The notes under the pieces: model-generated
What the model was told of the DNA's origin: nothing
The model's database searches: none
Seen by the model: the letters and a program-made list of their open reading frames with translations, nothing else
Assembly: GCA_029204225.1 (NCBI GenBank)
Contig: MU831888.1
Location: forward strand, 1 to 64,000
Direction of reading: 5' to 3'
DNA from: Diphasiastrum complanatum
Lineage: Eukaryota; Streptophyta; Lycopodiopsida; Lycopodiales; Lycopodiaceae
DNA: 64,000 bases
Made by a program: the position numbers and the translations under genes
Part shown: piece after piece, positions 10,230 to 21,770 of the stretch
Layout: the number at the start of each line of letters is the position of its first letter
How positions within the stretch are numbered: the first letter of the stretch is position 1

Positions 10230-10870
10230 TAGACATGCTTCCCAATTAAGCCAAAGATCAAAGGGCATAAATGGATCTTTGTGAGATAGTGGATCTTCCA
10301 AAGAGAAAGAGACCCATTTGGCAACAAATCGGTTTATAGGATGAAGTACAATACTGATGAAACCATTGCAAAACACAAGGCAAGGCTTGTAGAGAAAGGG
10401 TATGCCATAGAGTAAGGGCATTGATTATGAGAAGACCTTCGCTCGTGTGGCCAAGTGGGACACACACTTTGCATGGTGATTGCCTTGGCGACATTATTTG
10501 GGTGGAGTCAACATCAAATGGATGTAAAGTTCTATTTTTTTGAATGGTAAGATTTAAGAAGAAGTGTACATGGAGCAACTTAGTGGGTTTGTGATACAAG
10601 GCATAGCAGATTGAAAAAGGCCTTGTATGGATTGAGACAAGCTTGGTATAGCCACTTTGATAAGTATCTCTTGTCTAGAAGTTTGACACACACTTTTTCA
10701 GATTTCAACCTTTACTACTTTGCTGGCGACTCTAGCATCACACTGATTGTGTTATATGTAGATGACCTCATAATCACAGACAATGATGATGATTTGATTA
10801 GTGCTATGAAAAAGGATCTATCCTCCAAATTTGATATGATTGACCTTGGTTTGATGCGCTATTGTTTTTT
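10230..10870 (+). pseudogene. Copia reverse transcriptase fragment (broken)
   Basis: The first part reads, across frames, as copia RT: PIGNKSVYRMKYNTDE-like, then AKHKARLVEKGYA and DYEKTFARVAKWDT. From 10611 one frame is open: MKKALYGLRQAWYSHFDKYL, then the catalytic VLYVDDLIITDN block, then FDMIDLGLMRYC. RT copies element RNA into DNA. There are several frameshifts before 10611, and the fragment stops abruptly at about 10872, where an LTR of the gypsy B family begins. No gag, integrase or RNase H is attached. Confidence 0.82.
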
Positions 10871-10871
10871 T

Positions 10872-11292
10872 TTGGTGATATTTACAATGTCCACATATTT
10901 ACAATGTCCATTGTTATGGCCAAAAAGGCCTAACACATACTCCCCGGCGGGAAAAATCGAGTTCATCTCCCAGCTTTCTTCTGTTGCTTCCTCTTTTTGA
11001 CGTCTTTGCTATTGTGTTCACTCTCACTTTCACTTGATGTATGCATTCCTGAACAATGAGTCACGAATTCACCTCTGCCCCGTGCATCGATCATAATTGG
11101 TTTGTATCTCACCATCATAGGTGATGATATCCAAACCCTTGGTTTTGGTGAGGGGGTGGTCAATCCATATCGCAATGGCTTGAGTAAGAGATTCTGATAA
11201 TCGTTTATGATGCCTAATACCAATCTTGGTGTTCACTTCGTCAACATTAGTTTGTTTAGCCATTTAGTGGTGATTGGTGTGTAGGTTTTATC
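10872..11292 (-). mobile_element. Gypsy B-family 3' end fragment
   Basis: This holds the first bases of a B-family LTR (10872-10937; TGTGTTAGGCC at 10937 on the minus strand) and the accessory ORF tail (10963-11292), including RVWISSP and a KDVKKRKQQKK tail. It is cut on both sides: by copia RT at about 10872 and by element C at about 11292. The frame continues by chance into the end of the C RNase H reading frame. Confidence 0.75.
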
Positions 11293-12594
11293 ATGAGCTC
11301 AGACCATCTGGCTTGCCAGCCTCTAAGGTCTGGATGCATACAAAAGTATCTCAAGGTATCATGATCAGTGAATACCTCAAATTCCGATCCATACAGATAA
11401 TGCCTCCATGCCTTTAATGCATGAACTATGGCATACAACTCCTTCTCATGAGTTGGATAATGTTTCTGAGTAGGGTTGAGCTTCTTGCTCTCAAAGGCCA
11501 CAGGCCTACCCTCTTGCATCAGAACAGCTCCCACAACAATGTCACTTGCATCTGTATCTATAACATAGGGCTTTTGAGGGTCTACAATCTTTAGAGTGAT
11601 GCACTCAGCAATAGCTTGCTTCAACTGATCAAAGCTTGCTTGTAGCAGTTCAGTCCACTCACCAAATTTATTCTTTTGAGTAAAATTAGTCAAAGGTGCT
11701 GCAATATAGGAGTATTTCTTAACATATTTTCTATAGAATACTGCCAATCCAAGAAAAGAACGGAGTGCTGTCAAATCAGCTGGCACAGGCCACACAATGA
11801 TCATAGCAACCTTCTTAGGATCTGGCCTTACTCCATCAATAGACACTACATGACCAAGATACTCAATCTCTTTTTTAAACAATTCACTTTTTTTACTATT
11901 GGAAAACAAAGTGTTCTCCCTCAAAGTAGACAACACAGTCCTAAGGTGAGCCATATGCTTGACCTGACCTGCACTGTAAGTCAAAATGTCATCAACAAAG
12001 TTTACGACAAATTTACCCACATACGGTCTGAGCACATCATTCATCATCATCATGAATGTAGCTGGGGCATTAGTCAATCCAAATGGCATCACAAGATACT
12101 CATAGTGACCAAACCGAGTTTTGAAGGCAGTCTTGTGTACATCCTCTTCACGAACTCTAACCTGATGGTATCCACTCTTCAGGTCTATTTTACTGAACAT
12201 AGTGGCACCTGACAAGGCATCAATCAAATCACCTATACGTGGCATAGGATATCGATGTTTAACAGTTATCTTGTTCAAACCTTGATAATCCACACACATA
12301 CGCCATGATCCATCCTTCTTTTCTACAAGAATGATCGAAGAGGCAAAAGGGGAATAACTAGGTCGTATTTGCCCCTTGGGCCAGATAATCATCGACCATC
12401 CGTCTCACTTCCTCTTCCTCCTTAAGACTTATTCTGTAAGGACGTCTATTGACAGGACATGATCCGGGTATTAATTCAATCTTATGTTCAACATTCCTCT
12501 TATGAGGTAAAACAGATGGAAGATCATCTATGAACACATCTGAAAACTTTCTCCTAATCTCTTGATCCAAATTGGCAATAGTACTAGTTTGCAC
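11293..12594 (-). pseudogene. Gypsy C reverse transcriptase and RNase H (truncated)
   Basis: A short frame (12594-12358) holds the region before RT, with a PVNRRPYRIS block. After one frameshift near 12370 a long frame carries the RT motifs: EKKDGSWRMCVDYQGLNKIT, SKIDLKSGYHQVRV, GLTNAPATFM and the catalytic FVVNFVDDILTYS (FVDD rather than YVDD). The thumb region has LRSFLGLAVFYRKYV. RNase H has VIDTDASDIVVGAVLMQ, THEKELYAIVHALKAWRHYL and EVFTDHDTLRYF. The frame ends where element C is cut, so the terminal residues come from an adjacent gypsy B fragment. Integrase is absent. Confidence 0.88.
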
Positions 12595-12678
12595 ACACTA
12601 CATGCTACTCTGACTAGTATTAGTAGACATATCAAGTAGAAAGCAAACACACATGTACTCACAATGGATCCTATGCAA

Positions 12679-13251
12679 CTATGTAACTGAAACAAGCGGT
12701 CCAAGAGGCACATCGCGCTCACCATGAAGAGAATGCATCACACCATCAAACTGGAACTCATACACATGAGTATCCCAAGTTATGTGTGGCTTCCGCATCG
12801 TGTGCCAACAAATGCCCAACACCATATCAAACCGCGCAAGCCGTGTTATTTCAAAATCCAACTCTTCTGTGTAACTTTGTACAGTTAGTGGAATGCCCAC
12901 AACTCTCTTATCCCAAATCTATGTACCCTTTCCATCAACCATTTCCACTGTGTATAGGTACTGGGATGATTGAGTATTCACACCTAACTTTCGTACCAAA
13001 GTTGAATTCAACACATTATGAGAGGACCCAGTGTCAAATAGAACCTGAACATCTCTACCACACAACTGTCCTCGCATAACAATAAGAGAAGTGTTAGGAA
13101 ATTGATATCCTTGGCAAGCCGATTTTGACAAAAGCGCTAGTGGAGCCGTGTCCACTCTCCTATCCACCGAAACATTCATGAGGCGTGGAACATCTGGATT
13201 GGCTTCCTGCTTGATCTCTTCCACTGTCATAGGGTCATCACCCTGGTTCAT
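12679..13251 (-). pseudogene. Gypsy C aspartic protease (broken)
   Basis: The active-site region is VLFDTGSSHNVL at about 13040, the classical DTG form, preceded by a region with LMNVSVDRR. It is open from 13251 to 12919; the C-terminal part (ARFDMVLGICWH, a variant of the usual DMILG-W block) continues in another frame at 12900-12679. A frameshift or stop at about 12910 separates the halves. It lies between gag and RT in the normal order. The DTG motif sets this family apart from elements A, D and H. Confidence 0.82.
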
Positions 13252-13278
13252 CCACCTGAAGATTATATGTGGTCCGCA

Positions 13279-13728
13279 TCAAGTTTCGTATAAATTCCTT
13301 CCACCTATGTTGTCCCAAACATCCAAAATAGAGGTTCTCCCTCTTTGCACGTTCTGGGTCCTGAGGTGACAACATTGAAGGATGCTAACCCTTTTGGGCA
13401 TTGGGCTGCCCATACAACCATTTGCCTTTTGGAGCCCCTGCATCCTTCTTCCTTTGGTCACCCCGAGCTTGCCACTGATTGGTTTGACCTTCAAACTTTC
13501 TCTTTTTGTTTCATTTGCCCTTGCGTTCCCAAGGTTGCTGACCACTTGTACCAGGTACCGCAACAGGATCTGGGCCTTTTTTCCCATCTTCATAATACAA
13601 AGCCATCTGGATGGCTCCCCGCAAATCATGAGATTTGCTCCTTCTGACAAAAGGGCGAATACTCTCTCGAAGTCCCTCCACAAAGTGAAATATTTGCACA
13701 TAGACTCTTCTTCTCCAAAAACCAGCAA
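13279..13728 (-). pseudogene. Gypsy C gag (broken, partial)
   Basis: The recognisable part is FVEGLRESIRPFVRR followed by AIQMALYYED (13699-13590), matching the C-terminal part of plant gypsy gag. The reading shifts between frames over 13279-13728. A zinc knuckle is not intact: the CCHLRTQNVQRGR stretch near 13370 may be its remnant. The N-terminal gag core appears to be deleted, because only about 370 bp separate this from the primer site. Confidence 0.6.
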
Positions 13729-14084
13729 ACTAGGGTTTCAAACTGACAATTGGCAAAAAACTATGGATGATCACCGAATCAGAAGGCGAAAAGCCTTACC
13801 CTACCAGCAACCTACCACAAGAAGCTTATTGCAACTGACAGATCTGAAATATACTAAGTATCGAAGAAGTTACAAACATATTTACAAATCCTATGTGGGC
13901 TGGGTTTTCACAAAAGTGAAGAGAATAATCAAGCCGCATAGTAGAAAATTCTCAAGGGCTCCCAGAAGATCAACAATCCACCATAGGGCTTCAATCTGCT
14001 ATCTTATGGGCTCCAAATCTACCAATATATCACCTACAGTAGGGACTAAAGATGCCAAATTCCACACAAGTCTTGAAAGTAACT

Positions 14085-14096
14085 GCTCTGATACCA
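14085..14096 (-). promoter_or_regulatory. Primer-binding site, initiator-Met type (gypsy C)
   Basis: TGGTATCAGAGC on the minus strand, two bases inside the LTR end. Confidence 0.9.
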
Positions 14097-14098
14097 AA

Positions 14099-14654
14099 TG
14101 TTGCACACAAGCTCACAAACCCTAAGTAAATACACAGAATTACCTAGCAAATCCGTCACTTTATTAATCTCAAGCAAAGTACATAGATCAACAAGCAAAC
14201 ATGAGAGCTCTGTTGCAAGTCTCCTTCCAATCATAGTTGCATAGGAATACCATAATCATAGTGAGGAATGCCTGACAAGGCTCACTCTATATCCCCTCAA
14301 GCACCCCTTGACCCTGACAGATCCTAACGTCGACACATGGCAAACTCCATGCACAGCCGACACTTGCCACTTGGCAATACCCTGACACATAGGCAAGCTA
14401 GTAGGTGGATAGTCTGACACATGTCACTCATGCATTGGACCAAGTGTCCCAATGAGCATATGACACATGTCTTGTTGACTTGTCCATTGACCATCTGACA
14501 AGTGTCACTCATGCATTGGACCAAGTGTCCCAGTGAGCATGTGACACATGTCATGTTGACCAGTCAACCCTTTATACTTTTTAGGAGGTCAGTCCAACAG
14601 ACTCTCATGAGACCCAGTGCCCCCTTGGCCATCTCGTATTTAGTCACTATAACA
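14099..14654 (-). repeat. 5' LTR of gypsy C
   Basis: 556 bp, reading TGTTATAGTG...TGTGCAACA on the minus strand, with TGTT/AACA terminal inverted bases. The inner end is fixed by the primer site; the outer end is chosen by the matching terminus. The partner LTR is missing. Confidence 0.72.
14413..14574. repeat. Two 81-bp tandem repeats inside the gypsy C LTR
   Basis: TCTGACA...GTGTCACTCATGCATTGGACC starts at 14413 and again at 14494; the copies differ at a few bases. Subrepeats in an LTR often fall in the promoter or enhancer part, but no factor site can be named. Confidence 0.85.
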
Positions 14655-15899
14655 AATATTTACATTGCAATTTACAAAATTTAATAATTACAATTACCAT
14701 ACATTGGGCAAAGGGTTTCAAAGTACATGTGAATATTTTAGTCTTGGAATGGATGTCAATGAGGTTGATTCTTTACAATTAATTCTTGTTCATGCCTAAT
14801 CACTGCTTATACGACATCTCATCTACAAAGCAAGATATTCAACTAGCATGAATAAACATTATGATTTTTCCATGTTCATTTGACATTACACCCTAATAAT
14901 TCCTCAACTTTTCGCATACAGAGCGCAACTATTGCCTTTCTGTCCATAGTGCATTGCTTTGGCATATAGACCGTAATCACTGTCTTTCAATTCGCTCCTG
15001 CTTTGGTATCCACCGTAATAAGACCGCTTCTAGATTGCAATCATTTCCTTTGCGGTTGCCTTTGGTTCATCCAACTTCATCTCAAACCGTAATAGACTGT
15101 AACGATTGACTTGGGGTTGCCTTTGGTCTTCTTTCATCCAAAATTGCAACTCGCTACTTGGTGGTTGCCTTTGGTCTGTGTATGTGTGTGTGTGTTTTGA
15201 TTAAGATTAGTAGTAGATGACTAGATAGTGTTTGATGGTAATTGTATGTTTGAATTTGCTTATAATAATGGTTTAATTGTGTAATATAATGTTGTTTTTT
15301 AATTGCTTGTGCATGTGACAAAAATATTCAAAACAAAGAGAGCAAGTGTTTAAAGAGCGAGAAATTGCACATTTGCACTTAAGCTTTGAGTGAAGTTTCG
15401 AGTGAGTTTACTGGTGAGTTTGTGTTGATTCAATTTGTTTTATTAATAAAATACATTATCTAAAATAGTAAGAAAATAAATGTAATTCATAATTTTCATT
15501 TTGTTCAAAGCAATGTCGTATTTTATCACATACACTAGCAATTAATTAATATGCAAAGGTGAAATGTAGATAATTAAAATCCCCAAATCTAGGAAGGTGT
15601 GTAATGCCAATCATGTGATCTCAATCCTAGGAAGGTGTGGTATGCCAATCATGTGATTTCAATCCACTTAATTTACCATCTTTGGTAAATGACTTGCATA
15701 AAGAATGTGCATAGCATGTTGGAGTTCTCATTTTTTTTATGACATGTTTAACATATGAGAGTTGCTCTTTTGTTAGAATCCACGGCACACTAGGTAGAAT
15801 CCTATCTCTAGTGCGTTGGTAATTTAGAACGTGGTTTACTCCCACCATGGGTTGACACTAGTTTTAATGATCAAAATCCGAGGTTAAACCAACAACCGA
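14655..15899. other. Intergenic, unassigned repeat debris
   Basis: No gene was seen. The stretch contains three copies of GGTTGCCTTTGGT (about 15054, 15115, 15163) among repeated ACCGTAAT motifs. It might include a diverged 5' LTR of element D, but it does not match the LTR at 21089. Confidence 0.4.
15589..15664. repeat. 38-bp direct tandem duplication
   Basis: Two copies beginning CTAGGAAGGTGTG at 15589 and 15627, with about two mismatches. Confidence 0.85.
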
Positions 15900-15937
15900 A
15901 TCAAGGAGGAGTACATATTTCAGATCATCAAGCTCTT

Positions 15938-17020
15938 GTGCAGCTGGTGACGGTTGAGGACACATTACTGACAGATGTGCAAGTCGTTACTCGACACAAG
16001 AACAAAGGAAAGGCAGTAAGGCAAGAGGCTTATAATGAGGAAGCAGGTCCGAGTACAAGTCGGGTATCTAATACAGATGTGGGTCAGATGGCCAAAGTCA
16101 CTCAAGAGGTGTTGACTTAGTTGCATTAGTCACAAGGACCAAATTCCTCTCGGGAATTAGTCAATGTCATGTCTAATCAGATAGCTAACTTTGTTAGCAA
16201 TTATAAATTCTAGGTTACGGTTGGGAAATTGATTCAGATTGCACCCTACTTGGTGGAGTCCATTCTTGCCAAGTTACCAAGATGTAAGCTACCAGAAGGT
16301 TTACCTTTAGTGGTGGTGCATACTATTGTGCAATCTACGGAAGAGGGTTTTGTTTCTATGTTGGAAATTACTATCCAAGGTGTAGACATTTGGGGCATCC
16401 AAATTGATGGCGGAGTAGGAATTAATATCATGTCTGAAGATACGTACAAGAGATTGCATAATATACCTTTAGAAAGAGCCAATTAGTCATCTGTATGGCT
16501 AATCATACAAGGGATTTTGCTAGTAGGCGAAATTCGAAAGGTACTGATTAAAATTAAAGGGGTGGAATTTTTGTGGAATTTTGTTGTGTTACGATTACCG
16601 CAAGGGATGGATGTGAATCTGGTGTTGTTGGAAAGGCCTCGGCTAAGAGCCGTGAAGGCGGTGCATGATTGGACAATGGGTGTGGTAATGATTCATGCTG
16701 AAGGAAAAAAGATTCAATTGCAAACACACCATGGACACATTGATTCAGCGCTACGACCGGTAGGTGTGGAAACGGTTGAAAAATTGTTATTTCAACCAAT
16801 GATGGAGGAAATTGAAGAAGATTTACACTTGACAAGTCTTTTCCCAGACTACATACTGGTGGGAGAGACTCATTTATCTACGGTCAATAATTTATTTGTT
16901 GTTGAAGGAGTTGAGGCTGGTTCAAGAGAATCAATGCAGAAAGACGAACAAGTACTAGCAGAGGATCCAAATAGGGATCAGTATCCACAGAGTTTCTCTG
17001 AGATTATTGAAGAGTCCTGA
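15938..17020 (+). pseudogene. Gypsy D gag tail and aspartic protease (broken)
   Basis: The first part (15938-16120) is a gag-linker-like segment with QVVTRHKNKGKA. Protease starts near 16229: the active site is IQIDGGVGINIM at about 16400, a DGG form. After a frameshift at 16486-16517, the second block NLVLLERPRLRAVKAVHDW follows near 16615-16670, where the family usually has LLGRPWL. The remainder to 17020 is an acidic linker before RT (EEIEEDLHLTSL). At least two stops and one frameshift disable it. Confidence 0.72.
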
Positions 17021-17079
17021 ACATTGAAGGAGGAGCCTGCGCGGTTGCATCCTACTCAGATTTCCAGGGAATAACTGAT

Positions 17080-18560
17080 AAAGATTAATCTAGGGATAGA
17101 AGACAACCCAAAGTACATATTAATTGGTGCTAATAGCGATCCCAAGTTCGGTGGTATTTGCACGGTCCTATGATAAACTACGAGGCATACCAAAGGAAAG
17201 CTATCAGCACACCATTGATGTCACTATTGATGCACAACCTGTACTCAAGTAGCAATATAGGATGAATCCAAAACATGCAGAACGAGTTAGAGCTGAAATT
17301 GAGAAACTTGTAAAAGTTGGATTTATATACGCTATTGACTACATGCCGTGGCTGAGTCCTATTGTGATTGTTCCAAAGAAAAACAATAATTTATGAGTTT
17401 GTGTAGATTACCTTAATCTCAATTCGTTTACGATAAAGGATCATTTTCCATTGCCGTTAACAGAGCAAATCTTGGATGAGGTCGTGGGACATAAGCTGTA
17501 TAGTTTTCTTGTGGATGTAGTGGATATAACCAAATACAAATTGCTAAGAAAGACATGGAGAAAACAATCTTTATTACAGAATGGGGTGCATATGCTTACA
17601 AGGTAATGCCATTCGGGTTGAAGAATTAGCCAGGAGCTTTTCAAAAAGTGATGACAAAGGCATTTTATGACTATCTAGATAGATTTATGAAAATTTTCTT
17701 GGATGATTTTTGTTTGTACAGTGATGTGGATGATCATCTAGCATACTTGGAGAAGTGTTTTCAGAGATGCTATGAATTTGGGATTGGTTTGAATCCAGAT
17801 AAATGCACTTTCTGTGTGCGACGCACAGTTCTGCTAGGAAAGATCATCTCAAAAGAAGGTCTGTCAATTGATCCGGCAAAATAGAGGTCATCAAGAACAT
17901 GCGGGTTCCAAAGACAGCGAAAGAGATGCAGACTTTCTTACGCATGACGAGAGACCATCGCCGATATATTTATGCATATGTGGAAAGGACTTACATTCTA
18001 TATAAAGTTCTGAAGAAGGGGGTAGTATACAAAATCACTATTCGGTGGTATAAGGCATTATGGGATTTTATCGATGCCTTGGTGAATGCCCCAATTTTGC
18101 GGCCACCAGATTGGAGCAAGTCGTTTCATGTTCATGCAGATGCATCTCAAACGACGGTGGGCTATGTGATCACCCGGTTTGTTATGCAAGTAAGATGCTC
18201 ACACCTGCAGAAAAGAACTATTCAACTACGGAGAGAGAGGCGCTAAGTTTGATTTTTGCTCTTCGCAAGTTTCGACATTTTCAGTTGGATAATAGATTCG
18301 TCATCTACATGGATCATCAACCTTTACTATATTTAATTCATAAACTAGCAATTGTTGGTAGGATTGCAAGATGGATGATTCTATTCCAGGAGTTTGAATT
18401 TGATATTCGGATCCGACCAGACAGTACATACGATCGTAGATCAATTGTCTCACATTGAGATGAGGGATACCGAGGAGGGGATTGATGAAATGCCAGATGC
18501 TCAGTTGTTTAGCTCGGAGACATTATATGAGTCCTGACATGGTGATTTAAATAGTTTTTT
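17080..18560 (+). pseudogene. Gypsy D reverse transcriptase and RNase H (broken)
   Basis: RT motifs can be followed through stops: SPIVIVPKKNN then CVDYLNLNSF (17355-17430, with an in-frame stop between them), FPLPLTEQILDEV, then the catalytic-side block FLDDFCLYSDVDDHLAYL at about 17695. The thumb region is near 17920 (EMQTFLRMTRDHRRYIY). RNase H has SFHVHADAS (about 18121) and, after a frameshift, YASKMLTPAEKNYSTTERE and VIYMDHQPLLYL. Sequence before the FLDD block is heavily shifted. It is colinear with element B at 5958-6898. Confidence 0.85.
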
Positions 18561-18689
18561 AACTCATGGAATGTTTTTGGGACGTTTTAAGAAATCTCAA
18601 TGGTGCCAATTGATTTGGTGATCGCGTGACTTTCAAGTAATTGAAGGTTAGTTGTATAAACACAGTCATGATCAAGTGTTAAGACGATG

Positions 18690-19310
18690 TGTCCAGTTGC
18701 AAGATATAGGCTATTATTGATGAAACTCATTCGGGGTCCGCGGGTGGACACTTCCACACCGAAATAACCGTGTGTAAGATTTTGCAGGCAGGGCCAAGGT
18801 TGCAGAAAGATACTACGACATTCTGTCATAGTTGCGATGTTTGTGGACGACAAGGGCGGCCGGTTCCCATGATGGATTATCCATTGGTACCACTACAGCC
18901 AATAGAGCCGTTTCAGCGATGGGGGTTGGATTTCATTGGTAAAACTAACCCGGCTTTGGCAAATGGGCACAAATATATTGACGTAGGAATTGATTACCCT
19001 ACGAAGTGGGCAGAAGCGAAAGCCTTGCAGGACAATGCCGCAAAATCCACTGCCAAATTCATATTTAATAATATTTTAACTCAATTTGGATGTCCATTAG
19101 AGATTGTGTCTGATAGAGGTCCACATTTTGTGAATAATACTTTGAAGGAGATTGGCATATTTGTTCCAAATTAATGTCAAGATGTCAACTTCTTACTATC
19201 CGCATGGTAATGGTCAAGCTGAGGCTACCAATAAAACTTTGAAGGCTATTATAGCAAAACAGGTGTTGAAAAAAGGAGGTTCATGGCATGAATTTTTGGA
19301 GTATATAAAT
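18690..19310 (+). pseudogene. Gypsy D integrase, N-terminus and core
   Basis: The zinc-binding part contains CHSCDVCGRQGR (about 18826). The catalytic core is open from 18770 to 19174 with RWGLDFIGK, YIDVGIDYPTKWAEAKAL (first Asp) and SDRGPHFVNN (second Asp). The glutamate block YYPHGNGQAEATNKTL follows after a one-base shift near 19160. All three catalytic residues are visible. After WHEFLEY (about 19305) the sequence stops matching integrase, whereas element B continues normally there, so the C-terminal domain has been replaced or lost. Confidence 0.85.
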
Positions 19311-20387
19311 TTGATAAAGGCTCATTTTAGAGGACCACTAGATAGTTGGACTGTGATTAAAAATCATCTTGTTATAGAGATATGGCTGAGAACAACATAC
19401 AAAGAAGGCCACAACGACGTCAGGAGGATGCTCCAATGGTTGAGACAGAAACATGGGATACCCGTGAATTTTCAAGCACTGTTATAGCTAAGGCAATAGT
19501 GAATAACTGAAATGGCAAGGCATATGCTTGCAGACCAACAATTGCAATATCAATCGGTGACAACACAACCATTACAAAGCCAATAGCTAGAGAGGCAGCT
19601 AGACAAAAATCAGTTAGGAGGATTCGAGTGCTGGAACATCGATTCCCAGATTCTTGGCGTGCCTATTTTGTTTTGGATATGTATAGGTATACTTGTCTTC
19701 AATGGGCTGCTGACTATAATAAGCAGATGGAAGATCAAAGTGTGAAGTAATTAATAAGTACTGGGCTATGGAAAATTTTGTACATCAATTTCGATTATAG
19801 TGGAATATGAGAAAATGGTGTATACTTGATTGACTGTGGTGTGTGTAGGCATATATACATTTGGATTGCTTTATAAAATGAGTAATCATTAACAATTATA
19901 TGAATTAAGTTTCTAGGAAGTGTGGAAGCACTAAATATCATTACATGTGAACATAATACAAAATATGGTTCATACCAGTTCTATTGTGGCAGGATGTTAC
20001 AAACGCTTGTGTCAAGTGATTTTGGATAGGATTGTATGATAATTTTTATAAAGGGTACTTGGAAAATGCTATGTATATACGATTTCATTATAGTTTAGCA
20101 ACTAGACTAACCGTAGCGCATAAGTTGAGATTATATTACGGGTTGTGTACATATCTTGCGATGTTACGATGACAATGTTATGGTCCCTTTAGTTTGGAAC
20201 ATATATGATGGTGAACGGCTGACTGATTACATCCATACAAAGTGATGACACCAAGGTCCAGTCAGAGGACTACGAATTTTGGCAGGTTTCGGATTTGAAG
20301 GCACAGGCAATATTGGCATGGGCGGTTTTACAGGGCAAAATGAAGGTAAACAATTCTGACGAGATTGAAATGTTAACATGAAGTTCT
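19311..20387 (+). other. Unassigned region inside gypsy D
   Basis: About 1.1 kb between integrase and the accessory ORF with no recognisable domain. One frame runs from the integrase core to 19487. The matching place in element B holds the integrase C-terminus, so this may be a secondary insertion or replacement. Confidence 0.45.
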
Positions 20388-21063
20388 ATGTTTTTTGTGA
20401 CGGAATATTTGTATGAAACAGAGCAAAGTTTCAAGGCACACAATGATGTACATTATAGTACCATTCAAAGACAGGCCAAGTTTAAACCTTGGCTGGTCGG
20501 AGAATGTCGGAATTTTGCCTTATACACAGTGATAGTGAAACATGTGGATGATTCATATCCACTATTATGGAGGATATATTGTTGTTGGGAGGAGGATTTT
20601 CAGCAGCGAGTAAAGCAGACCGAAGGTTGCATCACTGAAAGAAAGGCCAACAAGGGAACCCAGTGAACCGTAGCATACGAGACCTTAGAGTTTCATCATT
20701 TTAGTGACGAATCAAATGCAGGAGCTATTCTTGAATAAAACCTACACACCAATCACCACTGAATGGCTGAATAAACTAATGTTGACGAAGCAAACACCAA
20801 GATTGGTATCAGGCATCATAAATAATTATCAGAATCTCTTACTCAAGCCATTGCGGTATGGATTGACCACCCCCTCATCAAAACCAAGGGTCTGGATATC
20901 ACCACCTATGATGGCGAGATACAAACCAATTACGATCGACGCAGAGGGCAGAGGTGCATCCGTGACTCATTGTTCAGGAATGCATACATCAAGTGAAAGT
21001 GAGAGTGAACACAATAGCAAAGACGTCAAAAAGAGGAAGCAACAGAAGAAAGCTGGGAGATGA
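20388..21063 (+). pseudogene. Accessory ORF downstream of integrase, gypsy D
   Basis: Two frames form one ancestral product. The first (20388-20666) has FKPWLVGECRNFALY and LLWRIYCCWEEDF. The second (20704-21063) has EWLNKLM, RYGLTTPSSKPRVWISPP, SSESESEH and a basic KDVKKRKQQKK tail. A stop after KANKGTQ is shared with element B, so it predates the split of the copies; a short deletion near 20695 then broke the frame in D. The frame ends about 25 bp before the 3' LTR. The acidic-then-basic C-terminus suggests a nuclear or nucleic-acid-binding role, but no family is recognised. Confidence 0.55.
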
Positions 21064-21088
21064 ACTCGATTTTTCACGCCGAGGAATA

Positions 21089-21770
21089 TGTGATAGGCCT
21101 TTTTGGCCATAACAATGGACATTGTAAATATGTGGTTGTTAATGTAAGTGTAGGATTGTTGGTTATGTAAAGATGTAATTATGTTGTAATGTCTTGATGT
21201 TAGGAGACGTCATGGTAGGACATTTATGAAGTTAAAGTTGATAGGTTAGTTAACATTTAGTTGTATTCGGGAGGAACCCGAACAATTCCTAAGTGACCAC
21301 AAGGTCATCAATTGTGGTTTCCATGTGGTCTCTATGCGAAGCTGAACCGACCACTTGTGGTCATTACGAAGGGCTACGATACTAGATTGCAGTATCCTCA
21401 CAAAAGTATAATTAGGACATTTGGAGCCAAATTGGGGGCTTTTGGATTTTACACTTTTGCAATGTTGACTATGTTTGCTAGTCAGTCTATAACTTTAGGT
21501 GTTTTGCACTAAACTCTGGAATGCAATTGAGCAGTGTTATTTCCTTGTATCTACATATTGTTGTGATGGTTAGTTCTGAGTTCTATAATAGCGATGTTCT
21601 GTTAATTGGTCATGAGAAATATCTTCGATTCTTGTCAAGATATCCGAGTTGTAGTTACTTGGTTTTGACATATTATTATCATGAGAAATATCTTCAATTC
21701 ATGTCATGATATTTGAGTTATAGTTATTTGATCTTGTCATATTGTAGTCAGCGGATCTGTTTTCGACATC
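21089..21770 (+). repeat. LTR of gypsy D (3' LTR, right end unclear)
   Basis: It begins TGTGATAGGCC after a G-rich stretch and matches 3861 downward on the minus strand over several hundred bases, but lacks about 130 bp present in copy B. From about 21480 it also matches 37275-36891 on the minus strand, and that match continues without a break into the hAT relic. Confidence 0.65.

Larger units (their letters stand above)
11293..14654 (-). mobile_element. Ty3/gypsy retrotransposon C, 3'-truncated
   Basis: On the minus strand: 5' LTR, initiator-Met primer site, leader, gag, protease, RT, RNase H. It breaks off inside RNase H at about 11292, so integrase and 3' LTR are lost. RT to RNase H is open over about 370 codons, which makes it one of the better preserved gypsy pieces here, but gag and the protease-RT join are frameshifted. 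Confidence 0.85.
15900..21770 (+). mobile_element. Ty3/gypsy retrotransposon D, decayed
   Basis: Plus strand order: gag tail and protease, RT, RNase H, integrase, an unassigned 1.1 kb, accessory ORF, LTR. It is the same family as element B. The 5' LTR, primer site and most of gag are not recognisable. Many frames are shifted, so the copy is dead. Confidence 0.82.

Noticed and set aside
11676-12212. 178-codon plus-strand frame
   Set aside because: Antisense shadow of the gypsy C reverse transcriptase.
13382-14125. 247-codon plus-strand frame
   Set aside because: It is antisense to the gag, leader and primer site of gypsy C and has no recognisable domain.
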